NCBI RefSeq assembly: GCF_004803915.1
Contig: NZ_CP039396.1
Coordinates: 3,038,001-3,102,000, forward strand
DNA: 64,000 nucleotides
From: Duncaniella dubosii
GTDB taxonomy: Bacteria > Bacteroidota > Bacteroidia > Bacteroidales > Muribaculaceae
Reading direction: 5' to 3'
In this document: piece after piece, positions 18,445-28,900 of the stretch
Layout of the letters: every line of letters starts with the position of its first letter
How positions within the stretch are numbered: the stretch's first letter is position 1
Position numbers and translations under genes: made by a program
The notes under the pieces: generated by a model
Told to the model about the DNA's origin: nothing
Database searches by the model: none
The model's input: the letters and a program-made list of their open reading frames with translations, nothing else

Positions 18445-19038
18445 TCACATCACCCCTCTTTCACGGAGTTTAAGCTGCCATGCCCATGCTGAACGCATTG
18501 TATCGGCGAGAGTAGAAGTAGCCTTCCATCCAAGAACCTCATTGGCGTATGTCGGATCTGCCCATACTTTTTCGATATCACCTGCGCGACGTCCTACAAT
18601 CTTGTAAGGAACTTTGACACCGGTAGATTCTTCGAAGGTGTTGATAAGTTCAAGTACAGAAACACCGTTGCCGGTACCGAGATTGAAAATTTCAATCTTA
18701 TCTTCACTTTTGTCCTCAAGCATACGCTTAACAGCAATCACATGAGCCTGCGCAAGATCGACAACATTGATATAGTCACGGATACATGAACCATCTGGTG
18801 TGTTATAGTCATCGCCAAACACGCTCAGTTCCTTACGGATTCCGATTGCCGTCTGAGTCAGATATGGAATCAGGTTCTGAGGAACACCATTGGGGAGTTC
18901 ACCGATTTCTGCCGAAGGATGCGCCCCGACCGGGTTGAAATAACGCAGGATAACGCTCTTGAAAGGAGCACCGGCGTTGATGACATCGGTAATTATTTCT
19001 TCTGATATCTGCTTTGTATTGCCGTAGGGAGAAGTCGC
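18445..19038 (-). CDS. galE: UDP-glucose 4-epimerase GalE, C-terminal part (frameshifted)
   Basis: C-terminal 197 residues of GalE, beginning right at the catalytic ATSPYGNTK (YxxxK pair). It continues with LRYFNPVGAHPSAEIGE, the substrate part GVPQNLIPYLTQTAIG, DGSCIRDYINVVDLAQAHV and EKVWADPTYANEVLGWKA, as in typical GalE. The whole GalE converts UDP-glucose and UDP-galactose and would be about 343 residues once the one-base gap at 19039-19044 is repaired. Last gene of the rluA-glsA-glsB-galE run. Confidence 0.88.
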   Translation of the reverse strand, partial: ATSPYGNTKQISEEIITDVINAGAPFKSVILRYFNPVGAHPSAEIGELPNGVPQNLIPYLTQTAIGIRKELSVFGDDYNTPDGSCIRDYINVVDLAQAHVIAVKRMLEDKSEDKIEIFNLGTGNGVSVLELINTFEESTGVKVPYKIVGRRAGDIEKVWADPTYANEVLGWKATSTLADTMRSAWAWQLKLRERGVM

Positions 19039-19475
19039 TTTTTTATCGGAGACTGTTCTGTGACAGGATTTACATCCGGCTCTCCATAAACAGTGCACGA
19101 TGACGAGAACACTATTCCCTTGACACCGTTGGATGCCATAAGATCAAGAAGATTGAGAAGTGTGTTCAGATTGTTACGATAATAAAGAATAGGTTTCTGC
19201 ATGCTTTCGCCGACAGCCTTGGATGCGGCAAAATTAATGATGCCTTTTATGTCGGGATATTCGGCAAAAAGTTTTTTAAGCACTTCTATGTCGGTGCAGT
19301 CACCTTCCACAAAGTCAGGACGTGTCCCCGTGATACGTTCTATACCGTCGAGAACTTCACGATTGGAATTGGAGAGGTCATCTATGATTACCACAGAGTA
19401 ACCTGCTTTCTGGAGCTCTACCACAGTGTGCGAGCCGATGTAACCGGTTCCGCCAGTAACTAAAATTCTGTCCAT
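18993..19475 (-). CDS. galE: UDP-glucose 4-epimerase GalE, N-terminal part (frameshifted)
   Basis: Carries the NAD-binding Rossmann start ILVTGGTGYIGSHTVVEL, the ADP-ribose acidic turn VVIIDDLSNSN, NFAASKAVGESM and the catalytic Ser region FSSSCTVYGEPD. The frame is right up to VTEQSPIKK; there the coding strand has six As (window 19039-19044 as Ts) where seven would restore SPIKKATSPYGNTK. After the shift only nonsense (RLLPTAIQSRYQKK) precedes the stop. Nothing else is damaged, so a lost homopolymer base in the consensus is the simplest explanation. Starts 17 bases after glsB ends. Confidence 0.88.
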   Translation of the reverse strand: MDRILVTGGTGYIGSHTVVELQKAGYSVVIIDDLSNSNREVLDGIERITGTRPDFVEGDCTDIEVLKKLFAEYPDIKGIINFAASKAVGESMQKPILYYRNNLNTLLNLLDLMASNGVKGIVFSSSCTVYGEPDVNPVTEQSPIKKRLLPTAIQSRYQKK

Positions 19476-19492
19476 TTTATAAAGATGTTAGT

Positions 19493-20452
19493 TTAAAACT
19501 GTTCAGTCTGGATACCTTCGGATGAAGGATGATACGATCCGATATGACGCTGTTTCTTTTCCTCGAAGATGTCGGATATGGCGAAAAATATACCGCTTTC
19601 CTCAACATCGCCAAACTCATCATTGATGGCTGTCCCAAACATTTTCATTGTCGGCGACAGACTCATGTAGGAGTTGACCAACGGAGGAATGTTGAATCCG
19701 AACTCACGGATAGCATGATTGAGAATCTTATAATCTTCCTTGAAGCAAGATCCGACGAAAAGGCGTTCCATCGATTTGCGGTCAATCGTGATTGTACACG
19801 GGCTTATCGGCCTGACCAGATTCTCAGTATCAGGGAAGTGCTTATGCAGGAAGTAAAGGATCATATCACGACACTCACGATCATAGTTGGGATACATAGT
19901 CATCTTTCCGAAAAGATATTTTATCTCAGGATAGACCACAGTCAGAGCGCCAAGGCCATCCCAAAGATTATCAAGCGCAAAAATTGCTTTCGCACCGGCA
20001 CGTGAAGACTGGTATTCAAGTCTCACAAACGAACGCCCAAGCTCGATGGTGCTCGGAAGATACTCGTTGATGAACCTGTCGGAAAATTGGAACATGTGAC
20101 TGGTGGCGATACGAGGCGCTCCATTTTCGTCAAAACGTATATCCTCTCCTATGATAAAACGATAGCCACCAAGAATGAGTTTCGATTCTGGATCCCATAC
20201 AATCAGCTGACGGCACGGCGGATCCATAAGATCGAATTCGTCAATGTCGCAACTCTTTCCTGTGCCACCACCTGCGGCACGGAACGCGAGTTCCCGGAGA
20301 CGTCCGATTTCGTTCATTGTCGCTTCACACTCATGTCCGTCAACTATGTATATTTCATTGTGTCCCTTGTTAGTGGGACGCAGAAATCTGTCACGTGTCA
20401 GCTCTGCTTCAATCAGAGCACTGTCAATTGGATCTATTATTTTTTCGGTCAT
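19493..20452 (-). CDS. glsB: GNAT-family N-acyltransferase, likely glycine-lipid synthase GlsB
   Basis: A 319-residue protein of the hemolysin-like GNAT acyltransferase family related to OlsB. Such enzymes transfer a beta-hydroxy acyl chain from acyl-ACP to the amino group of an amino acid. Recognisable stretches are the N-terminal IGRLRELAFRAAGGGTG, the core LIVWDPESKLILGGYRFIIG, and ELGRSFVRLEYQ followed by LDNLWDGLGAL. In Bacteroides thetaiotaomicron the glsB/glsA pair makes glycine lipids, and here a PlsC-like gene lies directly upstream in the same operon, so glycine is the likely amino acid; substrate choice is inferred from that synteny. It contains no membrane segment. Confidence 0.75.
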   Translation of the reverse strand: MTEKIIDPIDSALIEAELTRDRFLRPTNKGHNEIYIVDGHECEATMNEIGRLRELAFRAAGGGTGKSCDIDEFDLMDPPCRQLIVWDPESKLILGGYRFIIGEDIRFDENGAPRIATSHMFQFSDRFINEYLPSTIELGRSFVRLEYQSSRAGAKAIFALDNLWDGLGALTVVYPEIKYLFGKMTMYPNYDRECRDMILYFLHKHFPDTENLVRPISPCTITIDRKSMERLFVGSCFKEDYKILNHAIREFGFNIPPLVNSYMSLSPTMKMFGTAINDEFGDVEESGIFFAISDIFEEKKQRHIGSYHPSSEGIQTEQF

Positions 20453-20512
20453 GAATCTTGATTCCGTTTTTCGTGTATAAAAACAGCCAAAGCCTGCATT
20501 GGAATGGCGTGA

Positions 20513-21349
20513 TTAACGCGGTGCAAGGCTATAGACAGCTTCCCGTAGACAATCAGCCTCGGATTGTGCATATTTTCCACCTCTAAGTGTTTCCCATCGA
20601 ATAGGATCGCCGATATTGATATCAAATGTTTTACCGGCACTTTTGAACACTTCAGCCGGAAGGCGTACCATCTCGATGTTAAATTTGAGGCCAAGCAGAG
20701 TCCTTAGACGTGCAAATTTATAAAAAAAACGGGAATTCTCACCTCCAAAGTGCAAAGGAATTATATCGCGGTGCGATGATATGGCCTTGTTGACAACCAT
20801 CTTGTTCCATTTCAGGTCGGCAATCACCCCCTCGCCACTCTGTCTCGATACAAGTCCGGCAGGAAACATTAGCATGGGGACATCACTCTCAAAAGCCTCT
20901 TCAAGCGAAATTGCCGCCTCACGCGATTGCTTCCCATGCTTATTGACACCAAGAAATATCGGACGCAAAGGTTCAACAAATGTCAGCAAATCGTTTACGA
21001 CAAATTTCACATCTTTCCGGCCACCATACTGTTCCGAAACCATCGCGGCCAATATCATCCCGTCAAGACCACCAAGAGGATGGTTAGATACGATTATAAC
21101 CCGTGAATCATTTTCAGGCAACGAACCGTTGACCCTGTATGAGACACCGAGATCATCAATCACGCCACGACAGAAATCGACGCCCGATTTATCAGCATTA
21201 TGTAAAAGAAGCCTGTTAAGACCGTCCTGACAAATGGCACGCTCAAGCATCTTTATCGCGAATCCCGGGATAAATTTATAGTAACCGGGCATACGCAGAC
21301 GCAACACTTCGTCAACATCAATCCTCATCGGCGCTTTATCATTTCTCAT
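20513..21349 (-). CDS. glsA: PlsC-like O-acyltransferase, likely glycine-lipid synthase GlsA
   Basis: A 278-residue lysophospholipid-type acyltransferase. Motif I reads IVSNHPLGGLDGMI, with His and Asp five residues apart rather than the classical four, a spacing I associate with OlsA/GlsA-like enzymes. Motif II/III-like segments follow as VNDLLTFVEPLRPIFLGVNK and MLMFPAGLVSRQSGEG. It would add the second acyl chain to the hydroxyl of the N-acyl amino acid made by the gene downstream. I start at the ATG at 21349, which overlaps the rluA-like stop (ATGAGAAATGA); other in-frame ATGs are 21370 and 21328. Confidence 0.75.
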   Translation of the reverse strand: MRNDKAPMRIDVDEVLRLRMPGYYKFIPGFAIKMLERAICQDGLNRLLLHNADKSGVDFCRGVIDDLGVSYRVNGSLPENDSRVIIVSNHPLGGLDGMILAAMVSEQYGGRKDVKFVVNDLLTFVEPLRPIFLGVNKHGKQSREAAISLEEAFESDVPMLMFPAGLVSRQSGEGVIADLKWNKMVVNKAISSHRDIIPLHFGGENSRFFYKFARLRTLLGLKFNIEMVRLPAEVFKSAGKTFDINIGDPIRWETLRGGKYAQSEADCLREAVYSLAPR

Positions 21350-22028
21350 CCTCGAATTCAATTTTATCAAATGCCTGCCAAAGCGGATCGGAAGGAAGAG
21401 GAGCGGTCACATCTATTTCTTTTCCTGAAACCGGATGCGTAAAGCGAATCCGACGTGCCATGAGTGAGATTGACCCGTCAGGATTACTGCGTTTATCGCC
21501 ATATTTCAAATCTCCTTTTATCGGACAACCTATAGACGAAAGCTGTACCCTGATCTGATGCTTGCGTCCGGTTTCAAGCTTCACTTCTATCAGGTTGTAA
21601 CGGTCAGAGCATCCCAGCAACCGATAAGTCAGAACCGCCCGCTTTGAGCCGGACCGCTCGGTGAGCGAAGCATAGCTTTTATTATTGCGTTCTGTGGTGG
21701 TGATAAAATGAACGAGACGTCCCTCAGCCGGTTCTGGTTTGTTGCGGCTCAAAGCCCAGTAGGTCTTTTCAACCTCACCGTTACGAAACATATCGTTAAG
21801 ACGAGTCAGTGCTTTCGATGTCTTTGCAAAGACAACCAATCCTCCGACCGGGCGGTCAAGGCGATGAACAACGCCACAAAAAACGTTGCCGGGTTTCCCG
21901 TATTTCTCTTTAAACCAATGTTTGAGAGTCTCGACCAACGGTTCGTCACCAGTTTTGTCGCCTTGGACAATCTCTCCCGGAGATTTATTTATTATAATAA
22001 GGTGGTTATCCTCGTAGATTACTTCCAT
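21339..22028 (-). CDS. RluA-family RNA pseudouridine synthase
   Basis: A 229-residue pseudouridine synthase of the RluA/RluC/RluD superfamily without an N-terminal S4 domain. Catalytic Asp lies in VVHRLDRPVGGLVVFAKT (about residues 53-70); KTYWALS, LETGRKHQIRVQLSSIGCPI and GDLKYGDKRS are the other family blocks. The RNA target (rRNA or tRNA position) cannot be decided from sequence. It is the first gene of the operon that continues to glsA, glsB and galE, and it is divergent from ruvA. Confidence 0.9.
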   Translation of the reverse strand: MEVIYEDNHLIIINKSPGEIVQGDKTGDEPLVETLKHWFKEKYGKPGNVFCGVVHRLDRPVGGLVVFAKTSKALTRLNDMFRNGEVEKTYWALSRNKPEPAEGRLVHFITTTERNNKSYASLTERSGSKRAVLTYRLLGCSDRYNLIEVKLETGRKHQIRVQLSSIGCPIKGDLKYGDKRSNPDGSISLMARRIRFTHPVSGKEIDVTAPLPSDPLWQAFDKIEFEDEK

Positions 22029-22055
22029 GATTTATATTAGTGTCCGATTGCATCG

Positions 22056-22103
22056 CAAAGTTAGCCGATTTTGGTCTAAAATGGAAATAAAAGAGTAATT
22101 TTG
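22056..22103. promoter_or_regulatory. Divergent promoters of the rluA-like gene and ruvA
   Basis: For ruvA (plus strand) TTTG at 22070-22073 and TAATTTTG at 22096-22103, spaced 22. For the rluA-like gene (minus strand) TAACTTTG at 22063-22056 with TTTC at 22087-22084, spaced 20. The two promoters interlock, so their use may be mutually exclusive. Confidence 0.5.
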
Positions 22104-22147
22104 TAGACCGAAAGCCGTGAAACCTCACAAAAATAAAAGAATCCATC

Positions 22148-22741
22148 ATGATTGAATATATAAAAGGTGTGGCTACTGAGCTCACGCCGACTTATGCAGT
22201 AATCGAAGCCGGACAGATTGGTTATCTGATGAATATATCTCTGCCGACATTCGAAGAAATCCAACGGACAAGCGGAGAGTTGAAAATGCTTGTCCATGAA
22301 GTCATCCGCGAGGATGCACACGTCTTATATGGCTTTGTAACTACCGAGGAACGAGATATGTTCCGACTGCTCATCGGGGTTTCAGGTGTCGGACCGGGCA
22401 CCGCGATTCTCATATTGTCCTCCATACCCGTCAGAGACCTTCAGACAGTCATCTCATCAGGCGATCATTCAATGCTGAAAAACGTAAAAGGGATAGGAGT
22501 CAAAACAGCCCAGAGAATAATAGTTGACCTGAAGGATAAAATAAAACCCACAGATGGTACGTTATCATTACAGTCCGACGCATTCAATTCCTATAGCGAT
22601 GTCTACGACGAAGCGCTTGCAGCGCTCACAGCTCTTGGATTTGTCCGACAGCAATCACAGAAGGTCCTTAAACGGATTTTCGATGCCGATCCTGCTATAA
22701 AAGTTGAGACAGCCATAAAGAAGGCCCTGAGCATGATGTAG
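22148..22741 (+). CDS. ruvA: Holliday junction DNA helicase subunit RuvA
   Basis: A 197-residue RuvA, the junction-binding tetramer that loads the RuvB branch-migration motor. Domain I is the OB fold (MIEYIKGVATELTPTYAVIE), domain II has two helix-hairpin-helix motifs (ISVSGVGPGTAILILSS near 80 and LKNVKGIGVKTAQRIIVDLK near 115), and domain III is the short C-terminal three-helix bundle (DEALAALTALGFVRQQ...) that contacts RuvB. Length is normal. sprA follows after about 190 bases, possibly in the same transcript. Confidence 0.95.
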   Translation: MIEYIKGVATELTPTYAVIEAGQIGYLMNISLPTFEEIQRTSGELKMLVHEVIREDAHVLYGFVTTEERDMFRLLIGVSGVGPGTAILILSSIPVRDLQTVISSGDHSMLKNVKGIGVKTAQRIIVDLKDKIKPTDGTLSLQSDAFNSYSDVYDEALAALTALGFVRQQSQKVLKRIFDADPAIKVETAIKKALSMM

Positions 22742-22933
22742 GCTTCACGACCTATACGGAACTGAAAAAATGCCGAGGACAGCAGATTAACGACATCGTT
22801 TGGGAATAAATGTGTGGTTGGCATTTATTTTCAGGCATGTTTTTGAAAATAAATCTTTAACCAGCTTCTAAAAGTCCTGAAAAGACGGCGCTACATATTC
22901 ATCATTTCATCATTTTTCACCGGCATTGCCACA

Positions 22934-25900
22934 TTGACGGTGACAGGAACTTTTATTGCCTTTCCGCAAGTAATAACGCCTGTGTTCAATCCTCCCGCAC
23001 CTGTCATTCCGGCCAAAGCACCTGACTCACAAACTGACTCCATCCAGATTCCGTTTCCTGTAAGCCAGCCCATACCTCAAAGCTACGAAGATCTGATGAA
23101 GCAGGAACTTGCAGCAGATCTTTCAACCCCGTCAAATATCTCGACGGTAGCCGAATATGACCCGCAGCTTGGCTGCTATGTCATACGCACACGACTTGGT
23201 GAATACGACATTACAACGCCGTTTTACCTGACACCAGAGCAATACAATAACTGGCAGACGCGCAGACAGATGCAACAATATTTCAATCTGCGCAATTCCG
23301 AAGCTCTGACAAAGCCAGACAAAGAGCCTTTCAACATTCTTGATATGAATTTCTCTCTCGGTCCACTTGAAAAGATCTTCGGACCGGGGGGCGTGCAGCT
23401 CAAGACCCAAGGATCTGTCAACATAGCAATGGGTGTCAAAACCAACAAGACTGACAACCCGGCTTTATCGCTCGACGCAAGAAGAAAGACTTATTTCGAT
23501 TTCGATCAGAAAATACAGGCGACGGTAGCGGCCACAGTAGGTGACCGCATGAAGTTCAACATGACCTATAATACCGATGCGACTTTTGATTTCGACTCAA
23601 AAAACCTCAAACTTGCCTATGAAGGCAAAGAGGATGATATTGTCAAATCAATTGAAGCCGGCAATGTATCAATGACAACGGGCTCCTCGCTGATACGAGG
23701 AAGCACAGCGCTGTTCGGCATAAAAACCAAACTTCAATTCGGCAAGCTCACGGCCACCGCTCTTGTTTCTCAACAGAATTCGCAGTCGACGTCCGTAAGT
23801 TCGAAAGGCGGATCACAGACCACCGATTTTTCAATCAAGGCCGATAATTATGATGCCAACAGGCACTTTTTTCTGGGACATTATTTTCGTGACAACTACG
23901 ATAATTTTGCCTCCCGTCTGCCTTTTGTCTCATCCGGAATTCAGATCACACGTATCGAGGTCTGGATCACAAACCGCAATGGCCGTTTTGACCAGAGCCG
24001 AAATTTTGTCGCCTTCATGGACCTTGGAGAAAGCGATCATCTTGCGAGCGACTACTGGCAGGGCAATCAGGCATATCTGCAACCATCGAACCTCTCCAAC
24101 AATCTTCTTTCAGTAATTAAACAGGATTATCCCGGTGCACGCAACATCAATACGGTCACGCAGGCTCTCTCTCCGCTTAACGCCTATGGCATAAGCGGTG
24201 GTATAGATTATGAAAAAGTCGAATCCGCTCGTCTGCTGTCATCTTCGGAGTACACGCTAAATTCAACCCTCGGCTACATTTCGCTAAAGAGTGCCCTTGC
24301 AGCCGATGAGGTGCTTGGAGTCGCATACGAATATACCTATAACGGCAAAGTGTACCAAGTCGGCGAATTCTCGGCCGACATAACATCGACCGACCAGTCG
24401 CTCTATCTGAAAATGCTCAAGTCGACAACCGTCGCGCCCAAACTGCCGATGTGGGACCTCATGATGAAAAATGTCTATTCGCTTGGCACTACGATGGTCC
24501 AGAAGCAGAACTTCAGGCTCAATATAAAGTATCTGAGCGACACGACAGGGACAGAGATAAACTATCTGCCTGTACCGTCGATTTCAAACGTTCCGCTGCT
24601 TCAGGTCATGAATCTTGACCGTATAGACTCCAACGAGGCCTCGAACCCCGACGGTTTCTTCGACTACATTGAAGGTTATACCGTTCTCTCCAATCAAGGA
24701 AAAATCATATTCCCGGTTGTTGAGCCGTTCGGTACTAACCTTGAAAAGAAAATCGGGAATCCTGCACTCGCCGAACCATATCTCTATCAGCAACTCTATG
24801 ATTCGACTCAAGTAGTGGCCCGACAGTTTGCGGACAGAAATAAATTCATCATTTCAGGTCGCTACCAGTCATCGGGGGGAGGTTCTCAGATCCGTCTTAA
24901 CGCATTCAATGTTCCCCGAGGATCTGTGGTCGTGACTGCCGGTGGCGTCGTGCTTATTGAAAACAGCGATTATACGGTCGATTATGCAATGGGTGTCGTG
25001 ACTATTACCAATCAGAGCATAATCGATTCCGGCCAGAATATCAGCGTATCGCTCGAAGACCAGTCTCAATTCTCAATGCAGCGCAAAACGCTCCTCGGTC
25101 TTGACCTCAACTATCAGTTCAACAAGGACTTCAATGTAGGCGCAACGCTCATGCACTTTTCTGAGAAGGCTCTGACCGAGAAGGTAAACATAGGCGATGA
25201 AATTGTCAACAACACCATATGGGGGCTTAACATGCAATACAACACCCGTTTCATGTGGCTGACAAATCTGCTTAACAAAATTCCGACTGTAAACGCCGTG
25301 CAGCCTTCGACTTTGAGTGTTCAGGCAGAATTCGCCAACCTTATCCCACATAAACAGAAAAGCGGCAGCAATAAGGGTTCGTCATACATTGACGATTTTG
25401 AATCCGCCCAATATGGCATAGACCTGCGCTCGCCCTATTCATGGTTCCTTGCATCAACTCCCTATGACCCCTCAGGAGATGCTTTATTCCCGGAAGCCGC
25501 GCTTTCAAACGACGTAACTTACGGCAAAAACCGCGCTTTGATCAACTGGTATTTCATCGACCGGATGTTTACCGCACGAAACTCCTCATTATGTCCGGGT
25601 TATATAAAGAGCGATACGAAGCAGCTCAACAATCCATACGTCCGTGAAATAAAAGTAACTGAAGTTTTTCCGGGTCGCGAACAGACGTATGGAGAAGCAA
25701 ATACCATCCAGACGCTCAACCTTTCATTCTATCCGTCAGAACGAGGCCCTTACAATCTGGACGCGACTGACATCGACGATGAAGGCAACCTTCTGTTCCC
25801 TGAACGCAGGTGGGGCGGTATCATGCGCAAAATGGACAATACCAACTTCGAATCGTCAAACATCGAATATGTCCAGTTCTGGATGCTCTCGCCATTTCTT

Positions 25901-28900
25901 GATCCTGACAACGACAACCTGTCAGGCGGTGATTTATATCTGAATTTTGGTGAAATTTCAGAAGACATACTCAAAGACGGACTAAAAAGTTACGAAAACG
26001 GAATTCCTGTCGATGGCAACGACCAGTTCCTGCAAACAACAGCGTGGGGACGCGTATCATCACAGAATTCCCTGACATACGCGTTTGACAACAACACCAA
26101 TTCGCGACTTCCTCAGGATGTCGGTCTTGACGGTCTCATCAACGATGATGAATTCGGATTTTCATCATATTCAAATTATCTCGACCAGCTACGCACGAAG
26201 CTTCCCGCATCGACTATCGAACGCATGCAGGCCGACGCATCTTCGCCATTCAATGATCCGGCCGGTGACAACTATCACTTCTTCCGCGGATTTGACTATG
26301 ACGAACAGCGTCTCGGAGTGCTTGAACGCTATAAACGCTACAACGGAGTAGAAGGCAACTCTCTCTCTCCACAGGATGCGCCTGATCCTCTCTATCAGTC
26401 ATCGCGTGCGCTTCCCGATGTCGAAGACATCAATCAGGACAATACACTCAATGAATATGAACGCTATTTCCAATATAAAATCTCTATCCGCCCGGAAGAT
26501 CTGGTCGTAGGCAAGAACTATATCACTGACAAACGTACCGCGATAGTTACAAACACCGACGGCACAACACAGGAAATGGTATGGTATCAGTTTAAAGTGC
26601 CCTTGAGCGATTATCAGAAAGTGGTCGGCAATATTTCGGATTTTTCAACCATCCGTTTTGCACGAATGTTCATGACAGGCTTCAAGGCCGTCACCCATCT
26701 TCGATTTGCCACGCTTGAACTTGTCCGTGGCGAATGGCGTCCGTATCTGTTCAACCTCAACACACGCGGTGACGCTCCGGCCGAAGGAGAGCTTGATGTC
26801 TCAGTGGTGAACATTGAGGAAAACATGCAGCGCGAGCCTGTGAACTATGTTCTTCCTCCGGGTGTGACTCGAATTTCCGATCCGGGCCAGCAGCAGATAG
26901 TGCAGCTCAACGAACAATCAATGTCTCTGAAAGTCATCGGTCTCCAGCCCGGTGATGCACGCGGCGTATACCGTAACACTCAGCATGACCTGCGCAACTA
27001 CAAGCACATGCAAATGTGGATTCATGCTGAAAAACTGCTTGATGACCATACGAATCTCCGTTCGGGAGAGATTTCAGTATTTGTGCGTCTCGGCTCTGAT
27101 GTCAAGAACAATTTCTATGAGTATGAAGTTCCTCTTGAACTTACTCCGTTCGGCAAATATGCTCAAGACGGAGCTGACCGCTATATCGTCTGGCCACGGA
27201 GCAACTACATGGATTTCGAGCTACAGAGTCTCGTCGACTTGAAAAAGGCTCGTAACCGCGCTAAAAACGAGCAGCAGCCCGGAGTTGGTTTCGGAACGCT
27301 TTTTACAGGACGAGACCCATCCAATGAACGTAACCGCATGGCTGTGATGGGAAATCCGTCACTCAGTGACATCCGCGTGATGATGGTCGGCGTACGCAAC
27401 AATGCCTCATCGACAAAAGATGCAATCGTATGGCTCAACGAACTAAAAGTGACTGATTTCGAGAATTCCGGAGGATGGGCGGCCAAAGGTAATGTTAATC
27501 TTGGAGTCTCGGACATAGCCACACTCAATCTTGGCGCTCACATGGAAACGGCCGGATTTGGTTCGGTCGACCAGTCGCTTAATGCCCGCCGCATAGACGA
27601 CTATTCGCAATACAACTTTGCGATGCAGGTTGACGCTGGACGCTTTCTGCCAGAAAAAGTCAAACTACGTGCGCCTGTATATTACTCAGTTTCAAAAGAA
27701 AAAATCACGCCGAAATATAATCCGCTTGATCAGGACGTAAGGTTAAAAGACGCTCTTGACGCATGCACTACCGAGGCTCAAAAAGACTCAATCAGGGCTT
27801 TCGCAATCGAGAACAACACAGTAAAAAGTTTCTCAATCTCCGGGCTTAAATTCGATGTGAAATCCAAGAATCCCATGCCTTGGGATCCTGCCAATTTTAC
27901 GTTCAATTTCTCATTTAACAAACAGTCTAAAACCGATCCTACAACCGAATACGAGAACACCAACGATTATCGCGGCTCGTTCCAGTATAGCTACACGCCA
28001 TATGTCAAAGGGCTCCGACCTTTCAACTTTATAAAGAGTAAATCAAAACATCTGAAATTTTTCAAGGAATGGGAACTGAACTATGTTCCCACTAACATTT
28101 CATTCCTCACCACCATGTCACGTTACTATTATGAGCTGCAGACACGCTCGGAAAGCGACGTTGACTTTCAGTTGCCAGTCTCCGTCAGCAAAAATTTCAT
28201 ATGGGACCGTCAGCTTGCCCTTACATGGAATCTCACCAAATCACTTTCGGTCAATTTCAACAGCAACACTTCTGCCCGCATAGAAGAGACCATGGGAGCT
28301 GTGAACCGAAAGCTGTTCCCCGATAAATACAAGGAGTGGAAAGACACCGTAATTCAAAGTCTTCTCCATCTTGGCACACCGTGGAGCTATAACCAAAGCT
28401 TCGTGGTCAACTACCGCGCACCATTCAACCGCATACCGGTCCTCGACTGGCTCACAGGCAACGCATCATACAACGCAACTTACCGCTGGGACCGAGGAGC
28501 TGAGATCGACGGTGTCGCGATGGGTAATTCCATAGCCAATCAGGCGGCATGGAACATCGACGGACGTGTAAATCTCGAAACGCTTTACAACAAATGGAAC
28601 TATGCAAAAAAAGTGAACCAGCGTTTCCAAGCACGACGTTCACAGGCCAAACCAAAGAAAGCAAAGCGTTTTGAACGTACATATGCACTCCTGCCGGATA
28701 CAACCCTCAATATCCGCCACAATCTGCGCAACGCAAAAGTAAAAGTAACTGCAACCACAGTTGACGGGAAACCGTTTCGCGTGACACATAAAGTCATTGA
28801 TGCAAATAATGTAACAATACTCACTCGCGGCGATCAGAATCTTAAATTCACTATTGAAGAAATTCTTAAAGAAGAAAAATCCATCTGGACAGAAATCGGC

